Assembly (NCBI GenBank): GCA_003331545.1
Contig: QOPC01000005.1
Span: forward strand, 1 to 38,524
Direction of reading: 5' to 3'
DNA from: SAR86 cluster bacterium
GTDB lineage: Bacteria > Pseudomonadota > Gammaproteobacteria > Magnimaribacterales > D2472
Length of the DNA: 38,524 nucleotides
The position numbers and the translations under genes are program-made. The notes below the pieces were generated by a model that saw nothing but the letters and a program-made list of their open reading frames with translations, was not told the origin of the DNA and ran no database searches. Positions 8,931 to 18,027 of the stretch are shown here, one piece after another; position 1 is the first letter of the stretch, and each line of letters opens with the position of its first letter.

Positions 8931-9515
8931 ATGCCAAAAAAAGCAGTCCCAAAAAAAACTCCTGCTAAGACAACATCTACGAAGAAATCCTCAGCTAAAA
9001 AAACTACAGCTAAAAAGCAAATAGTAAAGAAGTTAGCTGTTAAAAAAACCCCTGTTAAAAAAACCCCTGCCAAAAAAAGTGTCAAGAAGGCTGCTACCAA
9101 AAAAAGAGCAACTCCAATATCCTCATACAAAGGTAGAAAAGGCGAAAAATATATGAGTGCAGCAATGAAAAAGCATTTCAATGCGGTCTTAATTGAGTGG
9201 AGGGAGCACTTACGTGACGAAATGCAGAAAACCTTTGATCATCTCAAGAATAAAGGAGAATCATATGCAGATCCAATTGATAGAGCATCACAAGAAGAAG
9301 AGTTTGCTTTTGAGCTTAGGACAAGAGATAGAGAAAGGAAACTGCTTAATAAAATTGCCAGCTCGCTAGAGCAAATTAAGCAAGATGACTATGGTTACTG
9401 TTATGCTTGTGGTATTGAAATTGGAGTAAAAAGACTTGAAGCAAGGCCAACAGCTACACATTGCATAGACTGCAAAACACTGGATGAAATTAAAGAAAAA
9501 CAACTTGGCGGATAG
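8931..9515 (+). CDS. dksA: RNA polymerase-binding transcription factor DksA with a lysine-rich N-terminal tail
   Basis: Residues from about 68 to the end match DksA, which enters the RNA polymerase secondary channel and works with ppGpp in the stringent response. The coiled-coil tip carries D114 and D117 in ADPIDRASQEEEF. The zinc finger uses C157, C160, C178 and C181, and LEARPT is present. Unlike the 151-residue E. coli protein, it begins with a roughly 62-residue tail with 23 lysines in the first 60 positions, mostly KK pairs repeating every five residues, like histone H1/AlgP tails. The only convincing start is ATG at the head of the tail. pcnB follows, as in pseudomonads. Confidence 0.95.
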   Translation: MPKKAVPKKTPAKTTSTKKSSAKKTTAKKQIVKKLAVKKTPVKKTPAKKSVKKAATKKRATPISSYKGRKGEKYMSAAMKKHFNAVLIEWREHLRDEMQKTFDHLKNKGESYADPIDRASQEEEFAFELRTRDRERKLLNKIASSLEQIKQDDYGYCYACGIEIGVKRLEARPTATHCIDCKTLDEIKEKQLGG

Positions 9516-9548
9516 AAAAACTAAACAAAAATTGTTTCTATTAGAACT

Positions 9549-10829
9549 TTGAATAGAAAAAATAAAGTGTCTTCAGCTCCAGTTCCCAAAATCCTTAAAC
9601 AAAATAAATTCAGCCCTCTAGCGCTAGAGATTGTTAAAAAGTTAAAAAAATCTGGTTTCCAAGCGTATTTAGTTGGTGGGTGTGTGCGAGATTCGTTAGT
9701 AGGAATTAAAGCAAAAGACTTCGATGTATCAACAGATGCTACGCCAGAAGAAGTTAAAAAAATATTTAGGTCATCCAGAATAATTGGCAAAAGATTTCGT
9801 CTAGTTCATGTTTTTAGCAGAAATGAACTGATTGAGGTCTCAACATTTAGGGCTGATACATCTAAAACTAATCATAGCTCAGGGATTGTTAAGGATTCTG
9901 AAGGAAAGATCCTCAGAGATAATGTCTGGGGAACTCTTGAGGAAGATTGCATAAGAAGAGATTTTTCTATCAATGCTTTATATTTTGACCCAGTGGAAAA
10001 TCATTTATGTGATTTCCATGACGGGTTAAAACATATACAAAAAAAAATACTAGTATCAATAGGCAACCCATTAGTAAGATTTGAAGAGGATCCCGTTAGA
10101 AGTCTTCGCGCAATTCGATTTAGTTCAAAACTTAAATTTAAAATTTCCAATGATGTTAAGGAGGCAATATATCAAAAGGGTAACTTGCTTGAGAATATCT
10201 CCAATGCAAGAATGTTTGATGAGTTTTGCAAGATCTTTCTTACAAAGGAAGCTCAAAATAATTTCAATAAGCTCAACTCTTTCGGCGTTTTGAAATACCT
10301 AATAAACACTGAGAATCATCCTGAAAATTCATTTGATTCAAGATTTCAACAAGCAGCGCTAGTAAATACTGATAATAGATTAAAAGCATCTAAGTCTGTT
10401 ACTCCAGGTTTTCTTATTGCCGCATTGCTTTGGCCAAGATTGATTGATGCTGCAAAAGAAAAAGGGAGTTTCAATCTAAGAAAATTTTTTAGAAGCATGG
10501 ATAGGATTATTAGGGAACAACAAGAATTAACAGCTGTTCCTAGAAAATTTCATGGCTATATTAAAGATATATGGTCACTTCAACTAAAACTCGAGACTCG
10601 ATTAGGTCATCAACCCTATAAAATTTTAAATCATCCTCGTTTCAGAGCAGCTTATGACTTTCTGCTTCTAAGAGAGGAGGCAGCCAACGATACTCAAGGG
10701 ATGGGTGAGTGGTGGACAAAATTCCAAAGAATAAATAGACCTGCAAAAATTGAAATGTTGAAAATTTTAAGAGATTCTAGAAGTGGTCCGGTAGAGAAAA
10801 AATTTGGCTTCTTAGAAGAGTTAAGCTAA
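9549..10829 (+). CDS. pcnB: Poly(A) polymerase I
   Basis: The 426-residue enzyme adds 3' poly(A) tails that promote RNA decay. The nucleotidyltransferase head shows LVGGCVRDSL and the catalytic KDFDVSTDATPEE (D57, D59). RRDFSINALYFDP and EDPVRSLRAIRFSSKLKF follow as the neck signatures. The PcnB-like R-rich RNA-binding part and the dksA-pcnB order favour PcnB over a CCA-adding enzyme. A TTG is taken as the start because no ATG precedes the conserved head closely. It is followed by a nucleoside kinase instead of the usual folK. Confidence 0.9.
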   Translation: MNRKNKVSSAPVPKILKQNKFSPLALEIVKKLKKSGFQAYLVGGCVRDSLVGIKAKDFDVSTDATPEEVKKIFRSSRIIGKRFRLVHVFSRNELIEVSTFRADTSKTNHSSGIVKDSEGKILRDNVWGTLEEDCIRRDFSINALYFDPVENHLCDFHDGLKHIQKKILVSIGNPLVRFEEDPVRSLRAIRFSSKLKFKISNDVKEAIYQKGNLLENISNARMFDEFCKIFLTKEAQNNFNKLNSFGVLKYLINTENHPENSFDSRFQQAALVNTDNRLKASKSVTPGFLIAALLWPRLIDAAKEKGSFNLRKFFRSMDRIIREQQELTAVPRKFHGYIKDIWSLQLKLETRLGHQPYKILNHPRFRAAYDFLLLREEAANDTQGMGEWWTKFQRINRPAKIEMLKILRDSRSGPVEKKFGFLEELS

Positions 10830-10854
10830 TCTTTACACAATAAAAGAATAACCT

Positions 10855-11520
10855 ATGGAACCAGCTTTACAGGAAGCTCCGCTTCCAAAATATATTGCGA
10901 TTGAAGGGCCAATTGGTGTAGGTAAAACTACCCTAGCTCATAAAATTGCTGAAACCTTTAATTATGATGTTTTTCTAGAGCAGCCTGCGGAAAATCCTTT
11001 CCTAAAAAGTTTTTATAGAAACCCCAAGCAGTCAGCATTAGCCACTCAGCTCTTTTTTTTATTCCAACGAATGCAACAAATTGAAGATTTAAAACAAAGA
11101 TCATTATTTGAGCCTGTTCGTGTAGCAGATTTCTTAATTCAGAAAGACAGACTTTTTGCTGAAGTAACACTTTCCGAAGAAGAAATGGGTTTGTATGACA
11201 AAGTATATGAACATTTGACCATAGATGCTCCCTCCCCTGACTTAGTTATTTATCTTCAAGCTCCAGTTGAAGTTTTGCTAGAAAGAATAAATAAGCGTGG
11301 AAATCCTGATGAAAAGTTTCTTACAATTGATTATTTAGAAAGGCTAAATGATGCTTACTCTAAATTCTTTTTATACTTTGAAAATGCTCCGCTCTTAATT
11401 ATTAATGCATCAGATATTGATCTTGAAAGTGGAGGCTCTGACTATGACATGCTTATTAGCAAAATCATGTCTGATCCCAGAGGTAAAAATTTCATTAATC
11501 CTCAACCTTCTATCCTTTAA
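10855..11520 (+). CDS. Deoxynucleoside kinase (deoxyadenosine/deoxyguanosine kinase family)
   Basis: The 221-residue enzyme salvages deoxynucleosides by phosphorylating them to dNMPs in the cytoplasm. It has the P-loop GPIGVGKT at 18-25, catalytic E42 in FLEQP, the D98-R99 pair in [11 protein letters not shown] that positions the substrate, and a lid [12 protein letters not shown]. These are hallmarks of the dNK/dGK/dCK family. Substrate preference (dA, dG or dC) is uncertain. In related bacteria this family sits between folK and panB; here it directly links pcnB and acs, 25 and 17 nt away. Confidence 0.9.
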   Translation: MEPALQEAPLPKYIAIEGPIGVGKTTLAHKIAETFNYDVFLEQPAENPFLKSFYRNPKQSALATQLFFLFQRMQQIEDLKQRSLFEPVRVADFLIQKDRLFAEVTLSEEEMGLYDKVYEHLTIDAPSPDLVIYLQAPVEVLLERINKRGNPDEKFLTIDYLERLNDAYSKFFLYFENAPLLIINASDIDLESGGSDYDMLISKIMSDPRGKNFINPQPSIL

Positions 11521-11537
11521 AGCCTCGTAACATTTTC

Positions 11538-13466
11538 ATGGCTGAAAAAAAATACCAACCTCCAAAAAATCTAGAGAATCCTTTTGTAAAAAATTTAGAT
11601 GAATTTCAAGCAATGTATGAAGCATCCATTAAAGATCCGAAAACTTTCTTCGGTGGCCAGGCAGAAGAAAATTTGTCATGGATAGAGCCATTTTCCAGTA
11701 TTCATAATGGCAAGTTTGCAGATGCAAAATGGTTTGAAGGAGGAAAAATCAATATTGCCCATAACTGTATTGATAGGCATCTAGAAAAATTTGCAAATAA
11801 AACTGCGTTGATCTGGGAGGGTGATGATCCTAGACAATCAACAGAAATTAGTTTTTCAGAGTTACACAAAAACGTATGTAAATTTGCGAACATTTTAAAA
11901 AATTTGGAAGCAAAGAAAGGTTCCAGGATTTGTATCTACATGCCAATGATTCCAGAAGCAGCATACGCAATGCTGGCATGCGCAAGAATTGGTGCGATCC
12001 ACTCAGTAGTATTTGGAGGATTTTCTCCAGAATCATTAAAAGATAGGATATTGGATGCTGACTGTAGCATTGTGATAACTGCAGATGAAGCTGTAAGAGG
12101 TGGCAAATATGTTCCCCTTAAAGAAAACGTTGATAAAGCTTTAATGGGATGTCCTGCAGTTAAGCATTGCCTTGTTGTTAAAAGAACAAGCAATGAAATA
12201 AATTGGAATGAAAGTAGAGATGTAAGTTATGAAGAAGTATTTTCAAATGTTTCCAGTGAGTGTCCATGTGAGCCAATGGATTCAGAGGATCCACTGTTCA
12301 TATTGTATACCTCTGGCTCAACAGGCAAACCAAAGGGTGTTATGCATACCACGGGAGGATACTTGCTTGGTGCTCATCTAAGCTTCAAATATTTATTTGG
12401 CTATAAAGACAATGATAGATATTGGTGTACTGCAGATGTAGGTTGGATAACTGGTCATACTTATATTCTCTATGGTCCTTTATCTAATGGAGCCACAAGT
12501 TTAATGTTTGAGGGCATACCCACATTTCCCAGTCCTTCTAGATTCTGGGAAATATGTGATAAGCATGAAATCTCAATTTTTTATACTGCGCCCACAGCTC
12601 TGAGAGCTTTAATGGCTCAGGGGGATCAGCACGTTTTAAAAACAAAAAGGGAAAGCCTAAGAATATTAGGAACTGTTGGTGAGCCTATCAATCCAGAAGC
12701 ATGGGAATGGTATTTTAAGGTAGTTGGAAATCAAGCGTGTCAAATTATTGATACCTGGTGGCAAACAGAGACTGGCTCAGTATTAATTTCACCTATTGCA
12801 GGAGTGACGCCAGTCAAACCAGGGTCAGCAACTTTACCTTTTTTTGGGGTTAAGCCAGAGCTTGTAGACGAAAATGGTTTAATTTTAGAAGGAGAACAAT
12901 CAGGTAATTTAATTATTACTCAATCTTGGCCAAGTCAAATCAGAAGCGTATACGGAGATCATCAAAGGATGATCGATACTTATTTCTCAACATACGAAAA
13001 TGCATATTTTACTGGTGATGGCGCGCGCCGAGACAGCGATGGATATTTTTGGATTACCGGGAGAGTTGATGATGTATTAAATGTTTCAGGACATAGACTT
13101 GGAACGGCTGAGATAGAGAGTGCTTTGGTGCTTCATGAAAAAGTTGCTGAAGCAGCTATCGTTGGTTTTGAACATCCAATTAAAGGTCAAGGAATTTACG
13201 CGTTCGTAACTCTAATGGTGGGAGAAAAAGAAGAAGAAGACTTGGTGGCAGAATTACAAAATTTTGTTGCTAGGGAAATTAGCCCCATAGCAAAGCCTGA
13301 TCTTATTCAATGGGCTCCAGGACTCCCAAAAACTAGATCTGGAAAAATTATGAGAAGAATTTTAAGAAAAGTTGCAGGTGGTGAGTTTGAAAATCTTGGC
13401 GATACTTCTACCTTGGCAGATCCAAGTGTGGTTGATCATTTAATTGATAATATGCTGAGTTTATAA
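11538..13466 (+). CDS. acs: Acetyl-CoA synthetase
   Basis: The 642-residue ANL-superfamily enzyme activates acetate to acetyl-CoA through acetyl-AMP. [11 protein letters not shown] (257-267) is the P-loop, DTWWQTETG the acetyl pocket and adenine motif, and [12 protein letters not shown] ends the protein with catalytic K603, the lysine reversibly acetylated in well-studied homologues. The length and an N-terminal ACAS region are typical. Acs adjacent to the pcnB block recalls the pseudomonad order. Its 3' end overlaps the convergent membrane-protein gene by 6 nt. Confidence 0.97.
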   Translation: MAEKKYQPPKNLENPFVKNLDEFQAMYEASIKDPKTFFGGQAEENLSWIEPFSSIHNGKFADAKWFEGGKINIAHNCIDRHLEKFANKTALIWEGDDPRQSTEISFSELHKNVCKFANILKNLEAKKGSRICIYMPMIPEAAYAMLACARIGAIHSVVFGGFSPESLKDRILDADCSIVITADEAVRGGKYVPLKENVDKALMGCPAVKHCLVVKRTSNEINWNESRDVSYEEVFSNVSSECPCEPMDSEDPLFILYTSGSTGKPKGVMHTTGGYLLGAHLSFKYLFGYKDNDRYWCTADVGWITGHTYILYGPLSNGATSLMFEGIPTFPSPSRFWEICDKHEISIFYTAPTALRALMAQGDQHVLKTKRESLRILGTVGEPINPEAWEWYFKVVGNQACQIIDTWWQTETGSVLISPIAGVTPVKPGSATLPFFGVKPELVDENGLILEGEQSGNLIITQSWPSQIRSVYGDHQRMIDTYFSTYENAYFTGDGARRDSDGYFWITGRVDDVLNVSGHRLGTAEIESALVLHEKVAEAAIVGFEHPIKGQGIYAFVTLMVGEKEEEDLVAELQNFVAREISPIAKPDLIQWAPGLPKTRSGKIMRRILRKVAGGEFENLGDTSTLADPSVVDHLIDNMLSL

Positions 13467-13823
13467 ATAACTAACTAGTAGACATCCGATACCAACAGCA
13501 GATGTCAATATAACTAAAAAGTTATTCAAATAATTTTCATCCATTAATTTCATTTCATCTTTTGATTGATAAAAAATCTGTGGCTTAAGTAACAATGCCA
13601 TTGAGTTAAAGGCGTGCATAAAAAATATTAAAAGAAAAAACCAATGGGCTTCCTGAAGAAATGCAGCAAAACTTATCAATAAAAATGGAGCATCAAGAAT
13701 TAACAAAAACTTTCTGTTACTGGGATTATAAATAAACCCAAAGATATTAAATTTTTCTTTAATTAACCACAGGTAGAGAAGAGCGCAAATTAAATATAAG
13801 CACCCTAAAATAAAAGCAAACAT
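13461..13823 (-). CDS. Unrecognised four-helix membrane protein
   Basis: This 120-residue protein has about four predicted membrane helices (near residues 2-21, 38-56, 60-78 and 98-118). A polar linker rich in K, D and E precedes the last helix. I recognise no family or catalytic motif. It lies 5 nt downstream of the metallo-beta-lactamase gene on the same strand, so it is probably the last member of the Nudix/MBL operon. Its coding end overlaps acs on the other strand. Confidence 0.6.
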   Translation of the reverse strand: MFAFILGCLYLICALLYLWLIKEKFNIFGFIYNPSNRKFLLILDAPFLLISFAAFLQEAHWFFLLIFFMHAFNSMALLLKPQIFYQSKDEMKLMDENYLNNFLVILTSAVGIGCLLVSYL

Positions 13824-13828
13824 CTATT

Positions 13829-14638
13829 TTATCTGCAAGACCAAGTCTTGTTGGCTGAATCATAATCAACCATTTCATCACCAACAAGTTTAAATAAGTG
13901 AGCCTCTAAGCTCCAAATCGCAATAGGATGAAGTTTTGGATCCACATCATCATAGACACTTTCAACTAGAATCTCAGATGTTACAGCCGCAAAAAGTTTT
14001 AACTTCGAGATCACTTTACTTTCCCTTTCAAGTCTATGATCAATAATCCAATCAACCACAGCCATTGGATCTTCAAGAAAATCGCCATGACCTGGTCCTA
14101 TTTTATTGAACCTATAATTTCTGAGTAATGCTAAAGAATTTAGGTAATCATTCATGGACCCATCAGGATGAGCAATTACCACCGTGGAACCATTCATAAT
14201 GTGGTCACCGGTCAGCATGACTTTTTCTTCTTGAATTAAATAACATAGATGATTTGAGGCATGTCCGGGAGTATAAATTGTCTCTATGGTGTATTCATCC
14301 GTCTCAATGAGATCTCCATGATTTAATACGCGATTTGGTTTAAAAGTTTTATCTTGAAGGGAGTCATCTTTTTCGAGCAATCTCCCCATCAAGGGAACAT
14401 CAAGCATTTCTCCTAATACTTTTGCTGCAGGAGAATGATCGCGATGCGTGTGTGTAACCAATATTCTGTTAATTTTGCCCTCACCAAGATTTATTAACTT
14501 TTCAATGTGTGCATCAATTTTAGGCCCAGGATCTACAAGGGTTAAATCATTTTTTCCAATTAGATAACTATTTGTCCCTGATCCAGTAAACATACTTCCA
14601 TTAGGAGCTGTAATTTTTTGAATAAAATCTTTAGACAT
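13829..14638 (-). CDS. Metallo-beta-lactamase-fold hydrolase (LACTB2-like)
   Basis: The 269-residue protein has the metal-binding motif THTHRDHS (H63, H65, D67, H68), later YTPGHASNHL and LTGDHIM ligands, and GPGHGD, as in LACTB2/glyoxalase II-like hydrolases. The start at 14638 is chosen over an in-frame ATG 37 codons upstream because an AGGAGG lies 9 nt before it and the family begins here; the longer version would run deep into the Nudix gene. Its ATG overlaps the Nudix stop by 8 nt. The substrate is unknown: an RNA or thioester-like role is known for LACTB2 relatives, and this is inference only. Confidence 0.82.
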   Translation of the reverse strand: MSKDFIQKITAPNGSMFTGSGTNSYLIGKNDLTLVDPGPKIDAHIEKLINLGEGKINRILVTHTHRDHSPAAKVLGEMLDVPLMGRLLEKDDSLQDKTFKPNRVLNHGDLIETDEYTIETIYTPGHASNHLCYLIQEEKVMLTGDHIMNGSTVVIAHPDGSMNDYLNSLALLRNYRFNKIGPGHGDFLEDPMAVVDWIIDHRLERESKVISKLKLFAAVTSEILVESVYDDVDPKLHPIAIWSLEAHLFKLVGDEMVDYDSANKTWSCR

Positions 14639-15410
14639 TTTCATACCCCTCCTCTCCAGGGAAAAATCCAATCCATTTGCCATCCTGCTTAATGAATTTT
14701 GGTAGTATTGGAGGAATTGCATTATCTCCCAAACCTTCAAAATGATCAAAAGCTTCTGTGCTAGATGAAAACTCTGCTAACTTTTCAATGTTTTTTATAG
14801 TTGGAATAATCATGTTCATTTGTCCATCGGCTAATTTTTTAAGAGCATCTGATGGTTTTATCCAAAAACTCTCAGTTAACTCATAACCGTCATGGCTTGC
14901 AAGCTGAGAGGATTCTACTTTTGCCAAAAAAAATCTAGTATCAAATCTTTTCGGCTCAATGGTTGGAGTAATCCAGTGAGCACACGGCACAATATTTTTT
15001 GCTCTCAATCGCAGTGATTCAGATACACAGATGTCCTTGAAAGTAATTTTTTTACTATTGAGCTCTTTCCGCAAATGATTAAGCTTTTCAGCATTTTGAG
15101 TTAATAAATCATTTGGGTTAATTAGCAGTACTCCCACTTCTTCAAAACACTCTCTTACGCACGCGATCCAGTATGAAAGGCCATCACTTTTAATTCCTAA
15201 TTTTTTTGAAGCTTCGGCATCATTCATGTCTTCACAGTACTCATATAAATCTTCGGAAGAGTCTTCTAGATCTAATTTTCCTCCAGGAAAAACATACAAA
15301 TTTCCAAAAGAGGATCGACTACTGCGCTTAACTAAAAAAATCTCAAAACCACCCTCATCTATCTCACGCATTAAAATAACTGTTGCTGCTGGTCTAATGG
15401 ATGAGGTCAT
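14631..15410 (-). CDS. Nudix hydrolase with a split Nudix box (NUDT19-like)
   Basis: The 259-residue protein opens with the Nudix fold (RPAATVILMRE, then FPGGKLDLED at 41-50). The catalytic helix RECFEEVG comes at 86-93, about 29 residues later than in a standard GX5EX7REUXEEXGU box. An insertion within the box is typical of NUDT7/NUDT19-type CoA diphosphatases. These cleave CoA derivatives or similar nucleoside diphosphates, but the substrate here is inferred. It overlaps the following MBL gene by 8 nt and is divergent from an alpha/beta hydrolase 49 nt away. Confidence 0.85.
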   Translation of the reverse strand: MTSSIRPAATVILMREIDEGGFEIFLVKRSSRSSFGNLYVFPGGKLDLEDSSEDLYEYCEDMNDAEASKKLGIKSDGLSYWIACVRECFEEVGVLLINPNDLLTQNAEKLNHLRKELNSKKITFKDICVSESLRLRAKNIVPCAHWITPTIEPKRFDTRFFLAKVESSQLASHDGYELTESFWIKPSDALKKLADGQMNMIIPTIKNIEKLAEFSSSTEAFDHFEGLGDNAIPPILPKFIKQDGKWIGFFPGEEGYENV

Positions 15411-15459
15411 AATATATATGGATAGTATGGAGTTTTATTATCCTTTAGAATACAAATGA

Positions 15460-16368
15460 ATGGAAATTACTGATTCACTTTCAAATGATATTAGAGATGC
15501 GCCAGATTGGTTTCATAATGCTATATCCAGTCCTTTAAGAAAAGAACATCTTATCCACCCACTCGGTAAACTTGCCTATCAAGTATTGGACAGAAAAAAT
15601 GCTCAGAATACTATTATGCTTATCCATGGCACTGGTGCCCATAAGAAATGGTGGGATCCAATAGCTCCCCTTATTAATGAAAAATTCTCTGTTATTGCTC
15701 CAGATCTACCTGGCATGGGAGAATCTGATCACAGAAAAGAATATGATTTTGAAGCATTTAGCGAGGCATTAATTGCAATTATGCACCAAGAAAAAATAAT
15801 TAATTCTAACCAAAAAATATACCTCATAGGTCATTCACTTGGCGGTCATGTTGCTGGATTTATGGCGAGCGAATTTTCAGATCTTTTTAGTGGCATTGTA
15901 ATGATTGATTCGCCCATTCGCCCGCCAACCTATGACTATGATAAGCATCAAAGTACTGGTCCACTAAGAAGAATAAAGTATTATCAAGATAAGGAATCAA
16001 TTATTGAAAGATTTAGGTTGATGCCTCCTCAAGAATGCAAAAATGATTGGTATCTTAGATTTATAGCAGAGCACTCAATTCTTGAAGACGATCAAGGATG
16101 GAGATGGCGGTTTGATGATAAACTTTTTGCAACTCTCAGGCGCCTGCACAATTATGAATTTAAATTTCAATGTCCAGCACTTTTCATCGCTGGCGGAAAA
16201 AGTTTATTATTGGAATCAAAAATTATGCAATACATCAGAATAGCTTTTAAAGACTCTATGGCAGTAGAAGTAATAGAGAGTGCGGCGCATCATGTCCCAC
16301 TAGATACGCCACTTGAGCTTGTTTCCCTTATAAATAATTACTTGGTTGAGTGGGGTGAATTGGAATGA
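15460..16368 (+). CDS. Alpha/beta-fold hydrolase
   Basis: The 302-residue protein has an oxyanion-hole HGTG at 56-59, the nucleophile elbow GHSLGGH with S126, PDLPGMGESD before it, and a C-terminal AAHHVPLDTP holding the catalytic histidine (H277 or H278). A cap segment lies between about residues 150 and 230. No signal peptide is seen, so it is cytoplasmic. The reaction (esterase, lactonase or other) cannot be told from the sequence. Its stop overlaps the start of the next small gene (ATGA), and nnr follows, so it may head a four- to six-gene operon. Confidence 0.85.
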   Translation: MEITDSLSNDIRDAPDWFHNAISSPLRKEHLIHPLGKLAYQVLDRKNAQNTIMLIHGTGAHKKWWDPIAPLINEKFSVIAPDLPGMGESDHRKEYDFEAFSEALIAIMHQEKIINSNQKIYLIGHSLGGHVAGFMASEFSDLFSGIVMIDSPIRPPTYDYDKHQSTGPLRRIKYYQDKESIIERFRLMPPQECKNDWYLRFIAEHSILEDDQGWRWRFDDKLFATLRRLHNYEFKFQCPALFIAGGKSLLLESKIMQYIRIAFKDSMAVEVIESAAHHVPLDTPLELVSLINNYLVEWGELE

Positions 16369-16559
16369 AAAAAGTATTAACAACTATTTTAGGAATAGTA
16401 ATCGTAGGTTTCATTGGGTTTATATTGATTGATTCATATAAGTTCGAGAGCACAAATATGGGAGTTGGAACTGTTGGCTTGCCTCATAATAAGTCCTTGT
16501 GGATAGGGTCTTATAAATCAGACAGATTGGCAGAAGCCAGTCTATCTATTAGTGAATAA
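16365..16559 (+). CDS. Small single-span membrane or exported protein, unrecognised
   Basis: The 64-residue product has a basic start, a hydrophobic segment at about residues 5-25, and a short polar remainder with a GVGTVGLPHNKSLW stretch. It may be a membrane-anchored periplasmic protein. Its ATG overlaps the hydrolase stop by 4 nt, and its last 8 nt overlap the GTG of nnr, the spacing expected of a real coupled gene rather than a chance frame. I recognise no family. Confidence 0.6.
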   Translation: MKKVLTTILGIVIVGFIGFILIDSYKFESTNMGVGTVGLPHNKSLWIGSYKSDRLAEASLSISE

Positions 16560-18021
16560 TATTTATACTGCTGAGCAGGTTAAAACGTTTGAAACAAATA
16601 TATTTGTTTCAAAGGGAGACGACCTTCGCGCCATGCAGGAGGCTGCAAAGCAATCTGTTAAAGTGCTTATTAAAGATTATTCAAAAGCTGATTATTTAGT
16701 TTTGTGCGGACCTGGCAATAACGGAGGAGACGGATATTTCATAGGCCTTGGTTTAAGTGAATCAAATAAATGTGTCAAATTTATTAACGTTTTAGAAGAT
16801 TCAAAGAAATCTCCCTTATGTGAATATGCCTTTAAGAAAGTAAAAAATCTAGAGTTTGTTGATCTGAAAGAGCTTAAAAACATTTCTAAAAAAACAGTTG
16901 TAATAGATGCCATTTTTGGAATAGGTGGAAGAATAGATTTAGATAATGAGTTAATGGAAGTTTTGTCTGTTTGTAATGAATTTGAATCTAAAGTTGCTAT
17001 TGATATTCCAACTGGGCTTGATTCCAATACTGGAGAAACATCTAAAGCATGCTTTAATGCAGATAAAACAATAACTTTTATTGCTTATAAAGTTGGGCAA
17101 CGAATTAATAATGGTAAAAATTTTTGTGGCGAACTAATATTAAAAGATCTAGGACTTGGCATGAGTACAAATGAAAACCCTGAAGTGATTGAGTTCTCTT
17201 ATGAGGATATAAGAAGTAATATTCCAAAGAGAAAACAAACTGCTCACAAAGGAAATCACGGTAAACTTTTGATTGTTGCTGGAGATGAAGGTTTTGGAGG
17301 TGCTGGTATTTTATCTTCAGAGTCTGGACTAAAGTCGGGAGCAGGATTGGTAAAGCTCCTGACTAGAAAATCTCACGTATCTGCAAGCTTAGCAAGAAAC
17401 CCTGAGGTTATGGTATCTGGTGCAGATAATGCTCAAGACCTCGAAGCTAATTTAGCTTGGCCTGATAGTATTGTAGCGGGTCCAGGGATGTTTGATAATT
17501 TCTGGTCCGAACAACTACTGTATAAACTTCTTGAATCTTTAATAGATAGCAATATCCCTACCCTTTTAGATGCAGGAGCATTGAGATTAATGACTCGTAA
17601 AGCTTTTACTAAAATTAAGTTGCATGAGCAAACCGTGCTTACTCCACATCCTGGAGAAGCGGCTGAAATGCTAAAAATAACCACAGAAGAAATACAAAAC
17701 AATCGAGTAAAATCCGCCAAAGAATTACAAAAAAAATATGGATGCATCATTGTGCTTAAAGGTCATGGAACAATTATCTGCAACAAACAAAATGCGTATC
17801 TTTGTTCTTCAGGCGGTCCAGAGTTGGCCGTCGCAGGCTCTGGAGATATTCTTTCCGGTGTAATTGGCTCTTTAATTGCTCAAGGATTGACACCCTGGGA
17901 TGCAGCAATAACTGGAGTTGGTATTCATGCTCAAGCCGGCGAAGCATTTGCTAATGATGTGGGGGAAATAGGCCTAGCTGCCAGTGAGATAATTGCTTAC
18001 ATTCGAACTCAGCTAAATTAA
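16552..18021 (+). CDS. nnr: Bifunctional NAD(P)H-hydrate epimerase / ADP-dependent NAD(P)H-hydrate dehydratase
   Basis: Nnr repairs hydrated NADH and NADPH. The N-terminal YjeF_N epimerase domain (about 1-215) carries GPGNNGGDG at 53-61 and AIDIPTGLDSNTG. The C-terminal ribokinase-like dehydratase domain (about 225-489) has KGNHGKLLIVAGDEGFGGAG, TPHPGEAAEML and AGSGD at 428-432 with catalytic D432. The GTG start lies inside the preceding small gene and is supported by the conserved IYTAEQV opening. tsaE and amiB follow, the standard gammaproteobacterial arrangement. Confidence 0.95.
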   Translation: MNNIYTAEQVKTFETNIFVSKGDDLRAMQEAAKQSVKVLIKDYSKADYLVLCGPGNNGGDGYFIGLGLSESNKCVKFINVLEDSKKSPLCEYAFKKVKNLEFVDLKELKNISKKTVVIDAIFGIGGRIDLDNELMEVLSVCNEFESKVAIDIPTGLDSNTGETSKACFNADKTITFIAYKVGQRINNGKNFCGELILKDLGLGMSTNENPEVIEFSYEDIRSNIPKRKQTAHKGNHGKLLIVAGDEGFGGAGILSSESGLKSGAGLVKLLTRKSHVSASLARNPEVMVSGADNAQDLEANLAWPDSIVAGPGMFDNFWSEQLLYKLLESLIDSNIPTLLDAGALRLMTRKAFTKIKLHEQTVLTPHPGEAAEMLKITTEEIQNNRVKSAKELQKKYGCIIVLKGHGTIICNKQNAYLCSSGGPELAVAGSGDILSGVIGSLIAQGLTPWDAAITGVGIHAQAGEAFANDVGEIGLAASEIIAYIRTQLN

Positions 18022-18027
18022 CTTATT

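Noticed and set aside
8906-9181. Minus-strand phenylalanine/leucine-rich frame opposite dksA
   Set aside because: It is simply the complement of the lysine-repeat tail, which yields hydrophobic codons on the other strand.
9512-9541. Inverted repeat between dksA and pcnB as a terminator
   Set aside because: ATAGAAA/TTTCTAT arms are weak and followed by no T-run; the genes are probably co-transcribed or separately promoted without it.
14639-14749. Longer N-terminus for the MBL protein
   Set aside because: It would overlap the Nudix gene by about 120 nt and has no conserved residues; the ATG at 14638 has an AGGAGG at good spacing.
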